DNA from: Holophaga foetida DSM 6591
Lineage (GTDB): Bacteria; Acidobacteriota; Holophagae; Holophagales; Holophagaceae
Length of the DNA: 64,000 nucleotides
Reading direction: 5' to 3'
Assembly: GCF_000242615.2 (NCBI RefSeq)
Contig: NZ_KI912268.1
Coordinates: 2,075,477-2,139,476 of the forward strand
Positions 26,108 through 36,180 of this stretch are shown one piece after another. Below the pieces are notes generated by a model that worked only from the letters and a program-made list of their open reading frames with translations, was not told the origin of the DNA and searched no databases. Numbering within the stretch: position 1 is the first letter of the stretch; each line of letters opens with the position of its first letter. The position numbers were made by a program, and so were the translations under genes.

Positions 26108-27885
26108 CCCGGATCCGCGTCCTTTCGGATCAGGTGGCCAACCAGATCGCCGCCGGGGAGGTGGTGGAACGCCCCTCCTCGGTGCTCAAGGAGCTCCTGG
26201 AGAACGCCCTGGATGCCGGTGCCACGCGCCTGGAAATCCGCTGGGAGGATGGCGGCAAGCGGCTGCTGGAAGTGGCGGATGATGGCTATGGCATGGGCCG
26301 GGACGACCTCTACCTGGCCCTGGAGCGCCACGCCACCAGCAAGGTCCGCACGGCCGAGGACCTGGGCCATCTGGAGACCTTCGGCTTCCGGGGCGAGGCC
26401 CTGCCCTCCATCGCCTCCGTCACCCGCTTCGAACTCCACAGCGCCGAGGCCGAAGGCCAGGGCTGGCGCCTGAGGAGCGAGTTCGGCGTCATCAAGGACG
26501 TCCAGGCCGCCCCCCGCTCCCGGGGAACCACGGTCACCGTGCGGGACCTCTTTGCCCAGCTCCCCGCCCGGAAACGCTTCCTCAAGGGCACTGACACCGA
26601 GCACGCCCACCTCTGGGGCGTGGTGACCCGCATGGCTCTTTCGACACCGGATGTGCACTGGGTCCTGAGGACGGATAGAGGAAGTGACCTCATCCTGCCC
26701 CCGGTTTCGGAGGTTGGCGATCGCCTGGGAGCCCTGCTCGGCGAACGGCTCCGCAGGCTGGTGCCCTTCCGGGAGGGCGAACACCCATGGGTCCTCCGGG
26801 GCTACCTGAGCCCGCCCGAACTTAGCTTCCGGGACCGCAACCACCTCTACCTCTTCGTCAATGGCAGAGCCGTCCGGGATCGCCTCCTCCTGGCGGCCCT
26901 GGCCGCTGGCTGGGAGGGCTACTTCGCCAAGGGCTCGTACCCGGCCGCCGTGATCTTCCTGGACCTCCCCCCGGAGGCGGTGGATGTGAACGTCCACCCC
27001 ACCAAGGCCGAAGTCCGCTTCCAGGATCCCCACCGCATCTTCCCCTGGGTGAGCCGGGTCCTGCGGGAGGCCTGGGGCCAGCTGCGGGGCGATCTCGCCT
27101 CGGTGCTGGACCTTCCTCCCAAGCCCCTGGAGCCCGAGTTCGAGGCCCCCGTGCGGACCCAGGCCGCCATCCATCCCCACCTGTGGAAGGACTCTGCGAA
27201 ACCGGCGGTCAGAGTCATGGAAGAGGTCTTCCAGACCCGCCTGGACCGCCCCTATTCGGCACCCCCTATCCCCGACCGGGCCGCCGAGGCCCCGGAGCCC
27301 GCCCAGGACATCCGATTCCTGGGCGCCTTCGACCACACCTACCTCCTGGTGGAGATCCAAGGGGAACGGGAGCCGGAACTCTGGATCCTGGACCAGCACG
27401 CGGCCCACGAGCGCATCCTCTTCGAGCGCCTCTTCACCCGACGCCATGCCCCGGCGGTGCAGCCCCTCATGCCCCCCAGGGCTCTTCACCTGGGACCCGC
27501 CTCCCTGTCCCGCCTCGCACCCTACCTTGAGGAACTGAACCATGTGGGCCTGGAGTGCGAGGTCTTCGGAGATGACGCCCTGGTGGTGCGCGGGCTTCCC
27601 GACTTCCTGGCCGACCGGGACCCCCAGACCCTGCTGGAGGCCCTCCAGGAGCGCCTTGAAACCGGTGGCAAGCTCGATCTGGAGGCCTTCCGGCGCGAGC
27701 TCAATGCCGAACTCGCCTGCCGGGCCGCCATCAAGCGGTATCATCGGCTGGACGGCCCCCTGGTGGTCCAGCTCGTGCGGGACCTCCTGGCTTGCGAAGT
27801 CCCCCAGACCTGCCCCCACGGCCGCCCCGTCATCAAGAAGCTGACCCGAAGTGAACTGGAACGGAGCTTCGGCCGCAGGAGCTAA
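26104..27885 (+). CDS. mutL: DNA mismatch repair protein MutL (endonuclease type)
   Basis: 593 residues. The GHKL ATPase motifs are clear: ENALDAGAT (near 39), DDGYGM (near 60), HATSKV (near 79) and [13 protein letters not shown] (near 97). The C-terminal domain has [12 protein letters not shown] (near 430), the metal-binding DQHA(X)2E(X)4E endonuclease motif, plus ACRAAIK and the CPHGRP motif. So it nicks the nascent strand itself, as expected in bacteria without MutH. The C-terminus meets the convergent chemotaxis-receptor gene with a 4-base overlap. mutS is not in the window. Confidence 0.97.
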   Translation: MTRIRVLSDQVANQIAAGEVVERPSSVLKELLENALDAGATRLEIRWEDGGKRLLEVADDGYGMGRDDLYLALERHATSKVRTAEDLGHLETFGFRGEALPSIASVTRFELHSAEAEGQGWRLRSEFGVIKDVQAAPRSRGTTVTVRDLFAQLPARKRFLKGTDTEHAHLWGVVTRMALSTPDVHWVLRTDRGSDLILPPVSEVGDRLGALLGERLRRLVPFREGEHPWVLRGYLSPPELSFRDRNHLYLFVNGRAVRDRLLLAALAAGWEGYFAKGSYPAAVIFLDLPPEAVDVNVHPTKAEVRFQDPHRIFPWVSRVLREAWGQLRGDLASVLDLPPKPLEPEFEAPVRTQAAIHPHLWKDSAKPAVRVMEEVFQTRLDRPYSAPPIPDRAAEAPEPAQDIRFLGAFDHTYLLVEIQGEREPELWILDQHAAHERILFERLFTRRHAPAVQPLMPPRALHLGPASLSRLAPYLEELNHVGLECEVFGDDALVVRGLPDFLADRDPQTLLEALQERLETGGKLDLEAFRRELNAELACRAAIKRYHRLDGPLVVQLVRDLLACEVPQTCPHGRPVIKKLTRSELERSFGRRS

Positions 27886-29522
27886 GCCTGGAACAGGGCC
27901 ACGGCGCCAGCCAAGCCCTGGGCCATGCCGTCCAGTTCCCGGGAGACCCTGGCCATGTCCTCCGTGACCCCGTGATTGGCACGGGAGACCTCGGCCACCC
28001 TGCCCACGTTCTCGACAAGCTGTTCGGAAGCACCCCGCTGCTCCTGAAGCGCGTCGGAAATCTCGGCGATCTCCCGGATGAGGCCGCCGAGGGCGGTCAG
28101 GCTCTCGCCCAGGGCGACCTGGGCCGCATCCACCCGCTCCACGGTCTGCCTGGAAAGGGAGCTGCTGGCCTGGATGCTCTGGACCGCCCCCTCGGTGCTC
28201 CTCTGGATTTCGCCAAGCATGTCGCCAATCTCCCGGGTGGCCACGGAAGTGCGCTCAGCCAGATTCCGAACCTCATTGGCGACGACCCCGAACCCCTTGC
28301 CCTGCTCCCCGGCCCGCGCGGCCTCGATGGCCGCATTCAGGGCCAGGAGGTTGGTCTGGTTGGCGATCTCCCGGATGGTCGCAACAATGCGGGCGATCCG
28401 CTCACCAACGGCGGCGAGCCCCTGGACCCGGATGACGGAATCTTCGATGCCCTGGGCCACATCCCCGATGCGCTGAACGGTCTCGGCCATGGCAGAGCGC
28501 CCATCGGCGGAGCGGCGGTCCGCGACCTCCGCCACTTCCCGGGCTCGGTCGGCCACGTTCCCGATCTGGAGGATGCTGACTCCGAGGGCCTCCACCGAGG
28601 CGGCCATGGACTGAGCTGCCTCGGTCTGCCCCTGGACGCCCATGGCCAGGCTACGGGAGGTCCCGGAGGCAAAGCCAGCGGAGCGGGCCACCTGGTCGAC
28701 ACCACTCCGGATATCCCCCACCAGGCCCGCGAGGGTCCGCCGCGTCTCCTCCAGGGCCATCGCCATGCCGCCGATTTCGTCCCGCCGGGCCAGGGTGATG
28801 GAAGTCCCGAGCTTCCCCTGGGCCAGGCTGCCCATGGCTCCCTGGAGCCGCTTCACATCCCGGGTCAGGGTGTAGGTCACCAGGAAGAAGAGAAACAGGC
28901 CCACCGCCAGGGACAACCCGAACACCCACTGCAGGCTTCTTCGTGAGCTCGCCAGAAGGCCCGCAGCCTCCTTTTCCGTGACCACATTGCCCTGGTTGGC
29001 CAATGCCACCACACGGTCCACGGCTCGCCGATGGGCCTGGTATTCCCGGCTCATGCCGTTCAGAGCTACTTCTGCACGAGCCTTGTCACCGCTGGCCAAG
29101 GCAGGGATGAACTGACGTTCGGCGATCTCATAGAAGCGGGGAACCGGCTCGTGGGCCTCTTGCAGGAACACACTGGCGATTTCACCCTCAAGCGGCTGCT
29201 CGAGCCAGTACGCCCGTCGCGTGTCGTATTCGCGATGGAGGGTTCTGAGGCGCTCCGAAAGGCTCGTCAGCTCGGCATCGTGCCCACCTCGGGCCATCTG
29301 GAGCGCCACAAGATAGGATTCGATGATGTAGTTGGGGGGAGGCAGGATATCCGCTACGAGATCCTTTCCCCGGACGATACGGGAATAGGAGGGGCCACCG
29401 ATCCGCAGGGCATCCAGGGTCCGGAACGACCAGGACCCGAATACAATAAAACCAAGAGATACAACCGCAAGAACCAAGAACAGCTGGGTTCTCAAACGCA
29501 GATAAAGCCAAAATCGATACAT
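27882..29522 (-). CDS. Methyl-accepting chemotaxis protein
   Basis: 546 residues from the ATG at 29522 (an in-frame ATG at 29585 is less likely). TM1 is at about residues 11-31, followed by a periplasmic helical sensor of about 150 residues, TM2 near 198-219, a HAMP domain and the cytoplasmic signalling domain. The hairpin tip [20 protein letters not shown], the [16 protein letters not shown] segment and flanking helices are standard for CheA/CheW contact. The ligand is unknown. No che genes are adjacent, so it is an orphan receptor. Confidence 0.93.
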   Translation of the reverse strand: MYRFWLYLRLRTQLFLVLAVVSLGFIVFGSWSFRTLDALRIGGPSYSRIVRGKDLVADILPPPNYIIESYLVALQMARGGHDAELTSLSERLRTLHREYDTRRAYWLEQPLEGEIASVFLQEAHEPVPRFYEIAERQFIPALASGDKARAEVALNGMSREYQAHRRAVDRVVALANQGNVVTEKEAAGLLASSRRSLQWVFGLSLAVGLFLFFLVTYTLTRDVKRLQGAMGSLAQGKLGTSITLARRDEIGGMAMALEETRRTLAGLVGDIRSGVDQVARSAGFASGTSRSLAMGVQGQTEAAQSMAASVEALGVSILQIGNVADRAREVAEVADRRSADGRSAMAETVQRIGDVAQGIEDSVIRVQGLAAVGERIARIVATIREIANQTNLLALNAAIEAARAGEQGKGFGVVANEVRNLAERTSVATREIGDMLGEIQRSTEGAVQSIQASSSLSRQTVERVDAAQVALGESLTALGGLIREIAEISDALQEQRGASEQLVENVGRVAEVSRANHGVTEDMARVSRELDGMAQGLAGAVALFQA

Positions 29523-29876
29523 TGGAATTACCCTCACAACTACAAAGCCATATCTAGGGTTACTTTTATCAAATAACCAAAACATTAATACAGGATTCTT
29601 GCGGAAAATGCCGCGCTTTCAAGCGTACATTACAATTACAAGACCACGCAAGGATGTCTTTATTACAATAACAATACAGTTATTACCATAACAAACAGGC
29701 ATACAAGACCGACCGAGCCGCGAGCAGCGAACTCATCCCAGGCTTCGACGAATAGGCCCACAATCCATTTAAGCTCGAATAGCGACATCCGACAGCAGTA
29801 TTCCACATGAAACGATACATTTAATACCTGACAAAACCCGTTATTATTTATCTCTGCTTTCACCTGGAGGATGATC
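29523..29876. other. AT-rich intergenic region between a receptor gene and an SDR gene
   Basis: 354 bases, divergent, clearly richer in A and T than neighbours. It must hold the promoters of both flanking genes. I see no strong sigma70 box pair, no RNA gene and no convincing open frame. The AT drop suggests either a long regulatory region or a remnant. Confidence 0.5.
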
Positions 29877-30671
29877 ATGCGTAACAAGAAGAGCGACGCG
29901 GACCTGAAGAACCTTTTCGATATCTCTGGCAAGACGGCCCTGGTCACCGGTGCATGCGGGGGCCTGGGCGCCGCTGTCTGCCGTGGCCTGGCACTGAACG
30001 GCGCCAACCTGGTGCTTTGCGACATGAACCAGGCGAGCCTGGATCAGCTGGCGGAGGAGCTCCGGAAGCTGGGCGTGAAGGTGATCACCGCCGCCTGCGA
30101 CATCACCAGCGAAGAGAGCGTCGATGCCATGGTGGCGGAAGCCATGAAGGAGATGGGCAAGATCGATGTCCTCTTCAATGGCGCTGGCGTCGCCCATCGC
30201 GAGCTGCTGGTCACCATGGATATCGCCGCCTGGCAGCGGGTGATGGACATCAACGTCAAGGGCACCCTGATCTGCTGCAAGTCCGTGGCCAAGGCCATGA
30301 TCGCCCTCAATAAGCCCTGCTCGATCATCAACATCGGCTCCGTCCGCGGCTTCAACGGCCACGAGGGCGGCTACACCGGCTACGGCACCAGCAAGGCCGC
30401 GGTCCACTACATGACCAAGACCCTGGCCTTCGAGTGGGGCAAGCAGAACATCCGCGTCAACAGCATCGCCCCCTGCGTCTTCTGGTCCCCCCTCACGGAG
30501 CCCATCCTGGCCGACCCCAAGAGCGCCGCTGGCTACCTTGCGCGCATTCCCATGGGCGCCGCCCCTGAGCCCGAGGATTTCGTCGGCCCCACAATCTTCC
30601 TCGCCTCCGAAGCCAGCTGCTTCGTGACCGGCCACATCCTGTCCGTGGACGGCGGCACCGTCGCCGGCTGA
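29877..30671 (+). CDS. Short-chain dehydrogenase/reductase (classical SDR)
   Basis: 264 residues; the ATG at 29877 is six bases after GGAGG, better than an ATG at 29871. TGACGGLG (about residues 24-31) binds the nucleotide, D near residue 50 (LVLCDMN) favours NAD, NGAG is near 99, and catalytic Ser, Tyr and Lys are in NIGSVRGFN and GYGTSKAAV. The C-terminal SVDGGTVAG is typical. The substrate is unknown; it resembles gluconate/sugar-alcohol and 3-oxoacyl-ACP type members. Ends with a strong terminator. Confidence 0.9.
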   Translation: MRNKKSDADLKNLFDISGKTALVTGACGGLGAAVCRGLALNGANLVLCDMNQASLDQLAEELRKLGVKVITAACDITSEESVDAMVAEAMKEMGKIDVLFNGAGVAHRELLVTMDIAAWQRVMDINVKGTLICCKSVAKAMIALNKPCSIINIGSVRGFNGHEGGYTGYGTSKAAVHYMTKTLAFEWGKQNIRVNSIAPCVFWSPLTEPILADPKSAAGYLARIPMGAAPEPEDFVGPTIFLASEASCFVTGHILSVDGGTVAG

Positions 30672-30689
30672 CACAGGTCAAGCCCGGGA

Positions 30690-30730
30690 CAGCAAAGCGC
30701 CTTCAGCCTCCGGGCTGGGGCGCTTTGCTG
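30690..30730 (+). terminator. Terminator hairpin after the SDR gene
   Basis: CAGCAAAGCGCC pairs with GGCGCTTTGCTG over 12 bp, with a 17-base loop that contains a further small stem. It begins 19 bases after the stop codon and is followed by ATTTCAT, a weak T tract. Confidence 0.7.
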
Positions 30731-30805
30731 ATTTCATGGGCCTCGCCTGAAGCTGGCGGCAGGCCTCCGCGACCACGCGACACCCCTGAGGGACCACCGC
30801 CAATC

Positions 30806-32815
30806 CTACTTGGACTGAGGCGTCTCGATGGCTTCGATGGCATCCTCCAGGGCGTTCCGGACATGGACATTGGGAGCCGAGCCCATCATGGACCGCAGCC
30901 ATGGGGTCTGAGCCCTTGCCTGGCCCCCCATGAGCCCGAAGGTCCGGGCGATGAGCTGCTTGGGGTACTGCTCCACCGGACCATAGCTTTCCTTGAGCAG
31001 AGGAATGGTGGGGGCGCCGATACGGGCGAGGCTTTGCATGGCGGCCTCGTAGAACAGGGGCTCCAGACTGGTCAGGTGCTGGACCAGGATGCGCTGCAAC
31101 TCGGGATTGTTTGTCCGGATCACCCCCGCGAAGTCCAGGAGATCCCGCTGGAGGTACCGCATCTGCCCTCCCCACCCGCTCAGGACATCGGCCCGCCGCA
31201 GAAGTTTGAGCACCCGGGGCTCAGCGGCCTTGGCCCTCTCGCCCAGGGCCGCCAGCATTCGAAGGGCTTCCTGGCGCTCGTGGACGGGCTCGGCATCCAG
31301 TTGTTTCAGCAGTTCCTCCGGACTCGGGACCTCGGAGCCGGAAATCCCGTAGGCCAGGCAGAAGCGCTTGAGTTCGATGCGGCTCTCCCGGTTGATGACC
31401 TGGGGCAGGACGTCGGCCATCCGCTGGCCACAGAGGGAGGCAAGACGGTCCATCTCCGGTGTGCGCCGAAGCTCCCGGACCGACGGGGCCTTGTTCTTCC
31501 CGGAGTCCTTGAGCAGGCCTTCGTAGAGACGCACCACCTGCTCCGCCAGATCCCGACTGGGCTCGGCTGCCGCAACGCGCTGCCCCAGCCAGGTCAGGGC
31601 CTGGGCCCTGGGGGCTCCGGTGGAGTGGGTGAAGAGATGGGAGAGGAGGCTCAGCAGCTCCTTGTCACCATCGACGCCGCAGGAGGCTCCGAAGCGCCCG
31701 TAACAGAGGACGGCCGCCCGGAGATCCGGCGTCTTGGCCCCCGAAGATCGCAAACGTCCGAGAATCTGGGTGAACAGCTTGCCCGCCTCCACAGGCACCG
31801 GACGCCCGATGCGCCCCGCCTGGGCCTCCTTCAGGAGGAGGCCGATCCGTACCATCTGCCGCTGGCGTGAAGCATCGCTGTTCTCCCGGTCCCTGAGCAG
31901 CAGGTCCAGATAGCCCCAGGGGCGCCTGGAGCGGGCCATGAGTCCCTGGATCGCCCTCCATTCACCTTCCTCCAGGGAAGGCTCGGCCTCCAGGTAGCTA
32001 AGGATGGCCCCTGTGCGGTCATCCTCATCCGGGTTCTGGATGCCGGGAATAACCCCGACGAGGAACTGCCGGTAGCTGGCGGAGTGCTGTTTGTAGCGAA
32101 CCAGGTGCCAGACCACGTGGTCGTGGATTTTCCCGCAGGCCCCCTCGAAGGGGATGGCGGTGGCCTCCTTCACCAACCCCTCGACCTTCTCCTGGGTCCC
32201 GATGTCCTCCATGAGGTTCCGGATGGGGATCCACTTGGGTTCACAGGGGTTGGCGGTGGGCTTGGGTTCCGTCGCAGGGGTCGGCCCGGCCTGGAGGTCC
32301 TCGAAGAGACCCGCCAAATCCGGCGTCAGATCCACGCTTTCCGAAAGGCTTGCCACCACCTCTCCCGACACCACATCCAGGTACCGGACCTGGATGGCGA
32401 TGGAGCGGTCCAGCCGGGTGAAGGTCCCGGTCAGCAGGTAGTCGATGGGAGCCAGCTCACCGATCTTCCGGGCTTCGGATTCGTCCATGAGGCCGCTGGA
32501 GGAAAGGGCCTGCTCCTTGAGCACCACGTCCAGGCGGGAGCGCTCGAAGAGGCGGATGGCGGGTCCGGCTGAGCTCAGGGCCGTGGAGAGCTGTTCCGTC
32601 AGATAGACCCCGAAGCCCTTGTCGCCGAATCGCTGGGATTCGGTCCCCTTCAGGGGGACCACCGCGAGGCGGACTTTCTTGTCTGGGGAGATCCGCCGGG
32701 CGCGATCGCTGATGGATTTGAGCGCTGTCGCCATGGGCTGGGGTGCGGTGGCCATGACCGGAGCCACCAGGACAAGCGCTGCCGTAGCGGAAGAAAAGAG
32801 GGGTGAAAATCGCAT
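30806..32815 (-). CDS. Exported FlgO/CsgG-like domain protein with HEAT-type repeats
   Basis: 669 residues from the ATG at 32815, behind GGGAA. The N-terminus is a signal peptide (about residues 1-27, ending near PVMATA). Residues about 40-165 (VRLAVVPLKGTESQRFGDKGFG...LLTGTFTRLDRSIAI) resemble FlgO/CsgG-type domains that sense or assemble outer-membrane structures. The C-terminal 300 residues are helical and repeat-like (HEAT-type; for example LYEGLLKDSG and ERQEALRMLAALGER). It is periplasmic or outer-membrane associated; role unknown. It lies after the NtrY-like kinase gene, 20 bases from that stop, probably cotranscribed. Confidence 0.7.
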   Translation of the reverse strand: MRFSPLFSSATAALVLVAPVMATAPQPMATALKSISDRARRISPDKKVRLAVVPLKGTESQRFGDKGFGVYLTEQLSTALSSAGPAIRLFERSRLDVVLKEQALSSSGLMDESEARKIGELAPIDYLLTGTFTRLDRSIAIQVRYLDVVSGEVVASLSESVDLTPDLAGLFEDLQAGPTPATEPKPTANPCEPKWIPIRNLMEDIGTQEKVEGLVKEATAIPFEGACGKIHDHVVWHLVRYKQHSASYRQFLVGVIPGIQNPDEDDRTGAILSYLEAEPSLEEGEWRAIQGLMARSRRPWGYLDLLLRDRENSDASRQRQMVRIGLLLKEAQAGRIGRPVPVEAGKLFTQILGRLRSSGAKTPDLRAAVLCYGRFGASCGVDGDKELLSLLSHLFTHSTGAPRAQALTWLGQRVAAAEPSRDLAEQVVRLYEGLLKDSGKNKAPSVRELRRTPEMDRLASLCGQRMADVLPQVINRESRIELKRFCLAYGISGSEVPSPEELLKQLDAEPVHERQEALRMLAALGERAKAAEPRVLKLLRRADVLSGWGGQMRYLQRDLLDFAGVIRTNNPELQRILVQHLTSLEPLFYEAAMQSLARIGAPTIPLLKESYGPVEQYPKQLIARTFGLMGGQARAQTPWLRSMMGSAPNVHVRNALEDAIEAIETPQSK

Positions 32816-32835
32816 ATTCATTTCCCAGAAGTGAT

Positions 32836-34893
32836 TCAAGACAGGGTGGCCTGCCGGGGCAGGGTCACCCAGAAGCGGCTGCCGGGCTGGGCGGGTTCAA
32901 AATGGGCCTCGCCCCCGTGATCCTGGGCGATCCGGCGCACAATGGCCAGCCCCAGACCCATCCCCTTGCGCTTGGTGGAGAAGTAGGGCTCAAAGATCCG
33001 CTCCCGGGCCTCCGGGGGAACACCCTGCCCCTCGTCCCTCACCATCAGGGTGGTGATTCCGGCCTCTTCGGAAAGGCTCACATGGATGCAGCCCGTTTCA
33101 GCCTGGGCCCCGATGGCATTGTCCAGGAGGTTGATGAGGACCCGCTTCACCATGTCCTCATCCCAGAACACCTGGAGGGGACCTTCGGGGAGCTGCACGT
33201 CCCACTGGATGCGGGGGTGGTTGGGCACGTAAAGTGCGGCCACCTGACGCACCAGGTCCACAGCGTCCATCTCCCGGAACTGGGGGGTGGGGAGCTTGGC
33301 GAAGCGGCTGAAGCTGTCCACCAGACGCTGGAGGCTGGTGACCTCGGTCAGGATGGTCTCGGCCCCTTCGGCCACCGAGGCCGTCTCAAGGGTTCCCTGG
33401 CTGCACTTGCGCAGGAGTCGCTGGGCCGTGAGCTTGATGGGCGTGAGGGGATTTTTGACCTCGTGGGCCATGCGGCGGGCCACCTCCTGCCAAGCCGCCC
33501 GCTTCTCCGCCTGGGCCAGGAGGGAGAGATCCTCCAGCACCGCCAACTCGCCGCCATTCACCAAAGGCACCACCATGGCCCGGACGGGGCGGCCCTCGCC
33601 CTCGCTGCCAATCCGCAGTTCCTCCTGCATGGGACGCCCCGTCTCCTTGACCCGCTTCTGGAGCAGGGGGAGGTTGCCGAAGCGGGGCTGGTCCGAAAGG
33701 ACCTGCCACGAATCCCGCTCGGGATCCCAGCCCTCCTCTCCCAGCCAAGCCCTGGCTGCGGGGTTGAAGGTGCGGAGGCTGCCATCCGGCTGCCAGCTGA
33801 TGACCCCCACGGGGAGCGCCTCCAGCAGCTGGCCCAGGTAGGCCCGCTGACGATCGATGCGCTCAGACTGTTCCACCACGGCCAGACGTCCGGCCTTGAG
33901 GTCCCGGGCCATGGCATTAAAGCTCCGGCAGAGGAAGGCCAGCTCATCCTCGCCTTCCTCCGGGAGATTGGACTCCAGGTCCCCCATGCCGATCCGCTGG
34001 GCCGCCTTGGCCAGGGCCCGGATCGGCTCGGAAATGGTGCGGGAAAGGGTAAGCCCCACCCACATGGCGATGAAGATCGTCATGAGGGTCAGGAAGAGGA
34101 AGCTGCTCTGGGGCAGAGTTTCGAACTTTTCCCGGTTCTGGGTGATCTGAAGGCTCTCGCGATGGCGCTTCTCGAGTCGCACCAGCCCTCCTGCCAGCTC
34201 CGGGGGCGCGAAGGTTCCGCCGATCCACTCCTCTCTCCCCAGGCCAGGAAGCGACTCCAGGATCCACCAGCCATCCTCCACCTCCTGGAGGCCAGGCCCC
34301 TTCTTCAGGTCGGGGCGGGGCAACCCCCTGCTCATGGACTCCTCGGCCGTATCGGAACCTGTCCGGTGGATCAGGATGTCCAGCCGCGCCTCGTTCCGGA
34401 GGAGGTCCATTTCAAGGCCCGAACGGTTCTGGGCCAGGGCCAAGCCCAATTGGACCTGCTTCCGCAACTCCTCCCGATAGGCCTCGGAAAGCCGCCCGCC
34501 ATCCTGGATGACCCGGACCGTGTCGGGCCTGAACCAGCGGTCGATGTTCTGGCTGATGAAGTCCCGCCCGATGAGGTAGAGCATGAGGCTTGGCAGGATC
34601 CCCACCGCCAGGAGGGCCACCACCAGCCGAGTCCGGATCCGGGCGCCCAGGATGCCGCTGCGGCGCTCGAAATAGACCTTGAGCAGGCTGCGGGCCACGA
34701 TGAAGAGGAGGCCCATGATGGCCAGCAGATTGGCCAGCCCCAGGGCCAGCAGGCCCCAGCGGGACGGCGCGTCCAGGCCCGCTTCCACCTGGTTGCCCAG
34801 CAGCTTGTAGACCCGGAAGATGCCGAAGATGAGAACCGCAAGGCCGGCGCCCAGATAGAGACGATTCAGTTCTGCATTCCGCTTGTAGGTCAT
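32836..34893 (-). CDS. NtrY-like membrane sensor histidine kinase
   Basis: 685 residues from the ATG at 34893. TM segments near 13-29, 49-67 and 83-101 and a fourth near 255-275 enclose an extracytoplasmic region. It continues with HAMP (LSRTISEPIRALAKAA), PAS (LPVGVISWQPDGSLRTFN), and the H-box RRMAHEVKNPLTPI, then HATPase motifs NLLDNAIGAQ, DEGQGVP and GMGLGLAIV. This layout matches NtrY of the NtrY/NtrX family. The cognate NtrX-type regulator is not next to it. It is divergent from the methyltransferase gene with only 21 bases between start codons. Confidence 0.85.
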   Translation of the reverse strand: MTYKRNAELNRLYLGAGLAVLIFGIFRVYKLLGNQVEAGLDAPSRWGLLALGLANLLAIMGLLFIVARSLLKVYFERRSGILGARIRTRLVVALLAVGILPSLMLYLIGRDFISQNIDRWFRPDTVRVIQDGGRLSEAYREELRKQVQLGLALAQNRSGLEMDLLRNEARLDILIHRTGSDTAEESMSRGLPRPDLKKGPGLQEVEDGWWILESLPGLGREEWIGGTFAPPELAGGLVRLEKRHRESLQITQNREKFETLPQSSFLFLTLMTIFIAMWVGLTLSRTISEPIRALAKAAQRIGMGDLESNLPEEGEDELAFLCRSFNAMARDLKAGRLAVVEQSERIDRQRAYLGQLLEALPVGVISWQPDGSLRTFNPAARAWLGEEGWDPERDSWQVLSDQPRFGNLPLLQKRVKETGRPMQEELRIGSEGEGRPVRAMVVPLVNGGELAVLEDLSLLAQAEKRAAWQEVARRMAHEVKNPLTPIKLTAQRLLRKCSQGTLETASVAEGAETILTEVTSLQRLVDSFSRFAKLPTPQFREMDAVDLVRQVAALYVPNHPRIQWDVQLPEGPLQVFWDEDMVKRVLINLLDNAIGAQAETGCIHVSLSEEAGITTLMVRDEGQGVPPEARERIFEPYFSTKRKGMGLGLAIVRRIAQDHGGEAHFEPAQPGSRFWVTLPRQATLS

Positions 34894-34895
34894 GG

Positions 34896-34911
34896 TCCAG
34901 GGTACCCTGGA
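34896..34911. promoter_or_regulatory. Perfect 16-bp palindrome between divergent starts
   Basis: TCCAGGGTACCCTGGA fills most of the 21 bases between the NtrY-like kinase start (34893) and the methyltransferase start (34915). It contains AGGG in both directions and can serve as ribosome-binding site on both strands. It could also be an operator or cruciform. Neither gene has room for its own promoter here, so promoters must lie inside the opposite gene. Confidence 0.6.
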
Positions 34912-34914
34912 TGG

Positions 34915-36174
34915 ATGCAGAACTGGGAACCCCAACGCACCCTCCCCCTCCTCATGGAGGAAGCTCTCAATGCATCCCTGGAGGCCCTCAGCGCCCATGC
35001 GGGGGGCCTGGTGCGAGAGGAGCTCCCCTTCCGGGACACCCCCTTGCCCCTGCTGCGCGGCGAATTCTGGACCTCCATGCAGCGCCAGGCCTCCAACCTC
35101 CACGAGATTTCCTACCGCGCCTGCTACAAGCCCCAGCTTCCCCGCCTCTTCATCGAGCGCCTCACGGAACCCGGCGATCTCGTCTACGACCCCTTCAGCG
35201 GCCGGGGCACCACCGCCGTGGAGGCCGCGCTCCTGGGGCGCCGGGTGGCTGCCAACGACGTGAACCCCCTCTCCCGGATGCTGGCGGAACCGCGCCTCAG
35301 CCCGCCGGAATCCCTGGCTCTGGCCAAGCGCCTGAAGGAGATCCCCCTGGCCGGGGCCGCTCCCGATGGCACTGCCCTGGACATGTTCTACCACCCGGAC
35401 ACCGAGGCGGAGCTGCGCGCCCTTCGGGCCTACCTCATGGAGCGGGAGGCATCCGGCGCCTTCGATGAGCTCGACGCCTGGATCCGAATGGTGGCCACCA
35501 ACCGCCTCACGGGCCACAGCCCGGGATTCTTCTCCGTCTACACCCTGCCCCCCAACCAGGCCGTGAGCGCCGAGAAGCAGCGCGTCCTCAACGAGCGCCG
35601 CAACCAGGTACCCCCCTATCGCAATGTACACGAATTGATCATCAAAAAGAGCCGTCAGCTCCTCAAGGGGCTCACGGAAACGGAGTGCGGCAACCTGGGC
35701 GCCGCCCGCAGGGACGCCCGCTTCCTGACCGGGGACGCCCGGCGGGTGCCCACCCTCCCGGACAACGCGGTGGCCCTGACCGTCACCTCCCCCCCCTTCC
35801 TGGACGTGGTGCAGTACGCCAAGGATAACTGGCTGCGCTGCTGGTTCTGCGGCCTGGACGCCGAGGTCATCGGCCGGGGCATCACCATGTCCCGCACCGT
35901 GGCCGCCTGGTCCGAGGTCATGGGGGAGGTCTTCCGGGAACTCCACCGCATCACCCGGCCCGGAGGCCACGTGGCCTTCGAGGTCGGGGAGGTGCGCCAG
36001 GGGCAGGTCCGGCTGGAGGAGGCCGTACTCCCCTTGGGGCATCAGGCCGGATTCGAAGCCCTGGGGGTGCTGGTGAACGAACAGGACTTCACCAAGACCG
36101 CCAACATCTGGGGTGTCTCCAACAATACCCACGGAACCAACAGCAATCGCATCGTGGTGTTCAGGAAGCAGTAG
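34915..36174 (+). CDS. Orphan DNA methyltransferase (N4-cytosine or N6-adenine type)
   Basis: 419 residues from the ATG at 34915. The SAM-binding motif DPFSGRGTTAVEA is near residues 86-98 and the catalytic TSPPFLD near 289-295. SPP(Y/F) is typical of N4-cytosine methyltransferases, and motif I lying before motif IV fits the alpha/gamma arrangement. The C-terminal EVGEVRQG segment and NRIVVFRKQ are common in this family. No restriction enzyme is adjacent, so it is either an orphan regulator or a remnant of a system. Base use is like its neighbours. Confidence 0.8.
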   Translation: MQNWEPQRTLPLLMEEALNASLEALSAHAGGLVREELPFRDTPLPLLRGEFWTSMQRQASNLHEISYRACYKPQLPRLFIERLTEPGDLVYDPFSGRGTTAVEAALLGRRVAANDVNPLSRMLAEPRLSPPESLALAKRLKEIPLAGAAPDGTALDMFYHPDTEAELRALRAYLMEREASGAFDELDAWIRMVATNRLTGHSPGFFSVYTLPPNQAVSAEKQRVLNERRNQVPPYRNVHELIIKKSRQLLKGLTETECGNLGAARRDARFLTGDARRVPTLPDNAVALTVTSPPFLDVVQYAKDNWLRCWFCGLDAEVIGRGITMSRTVAAWSEVMGEVFRELHRITRPGGHVAFEVGEVRQGQVRLEEAVLPLGHQAGFEALGVLVNEQDFTKTANIWGVSNNTHGTNSNRIVVFRKQ

Positions 36175-36180
36175 CTGCCC

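Noticed and set aside
32803..34914. Open frame on the plus strand extending the methyltransferase far upstream
   Set aside because: It runs antisense to the NtrY-like kinase; methyltransferase similarity begins only at 34915.
34894..36132. Upstream extension of the NtrY-like kinase frame on the minus strand
   Set aside because: It lies antisense to the methyltransferase and has no family similarity; the kinase start at 34893 is well supported.
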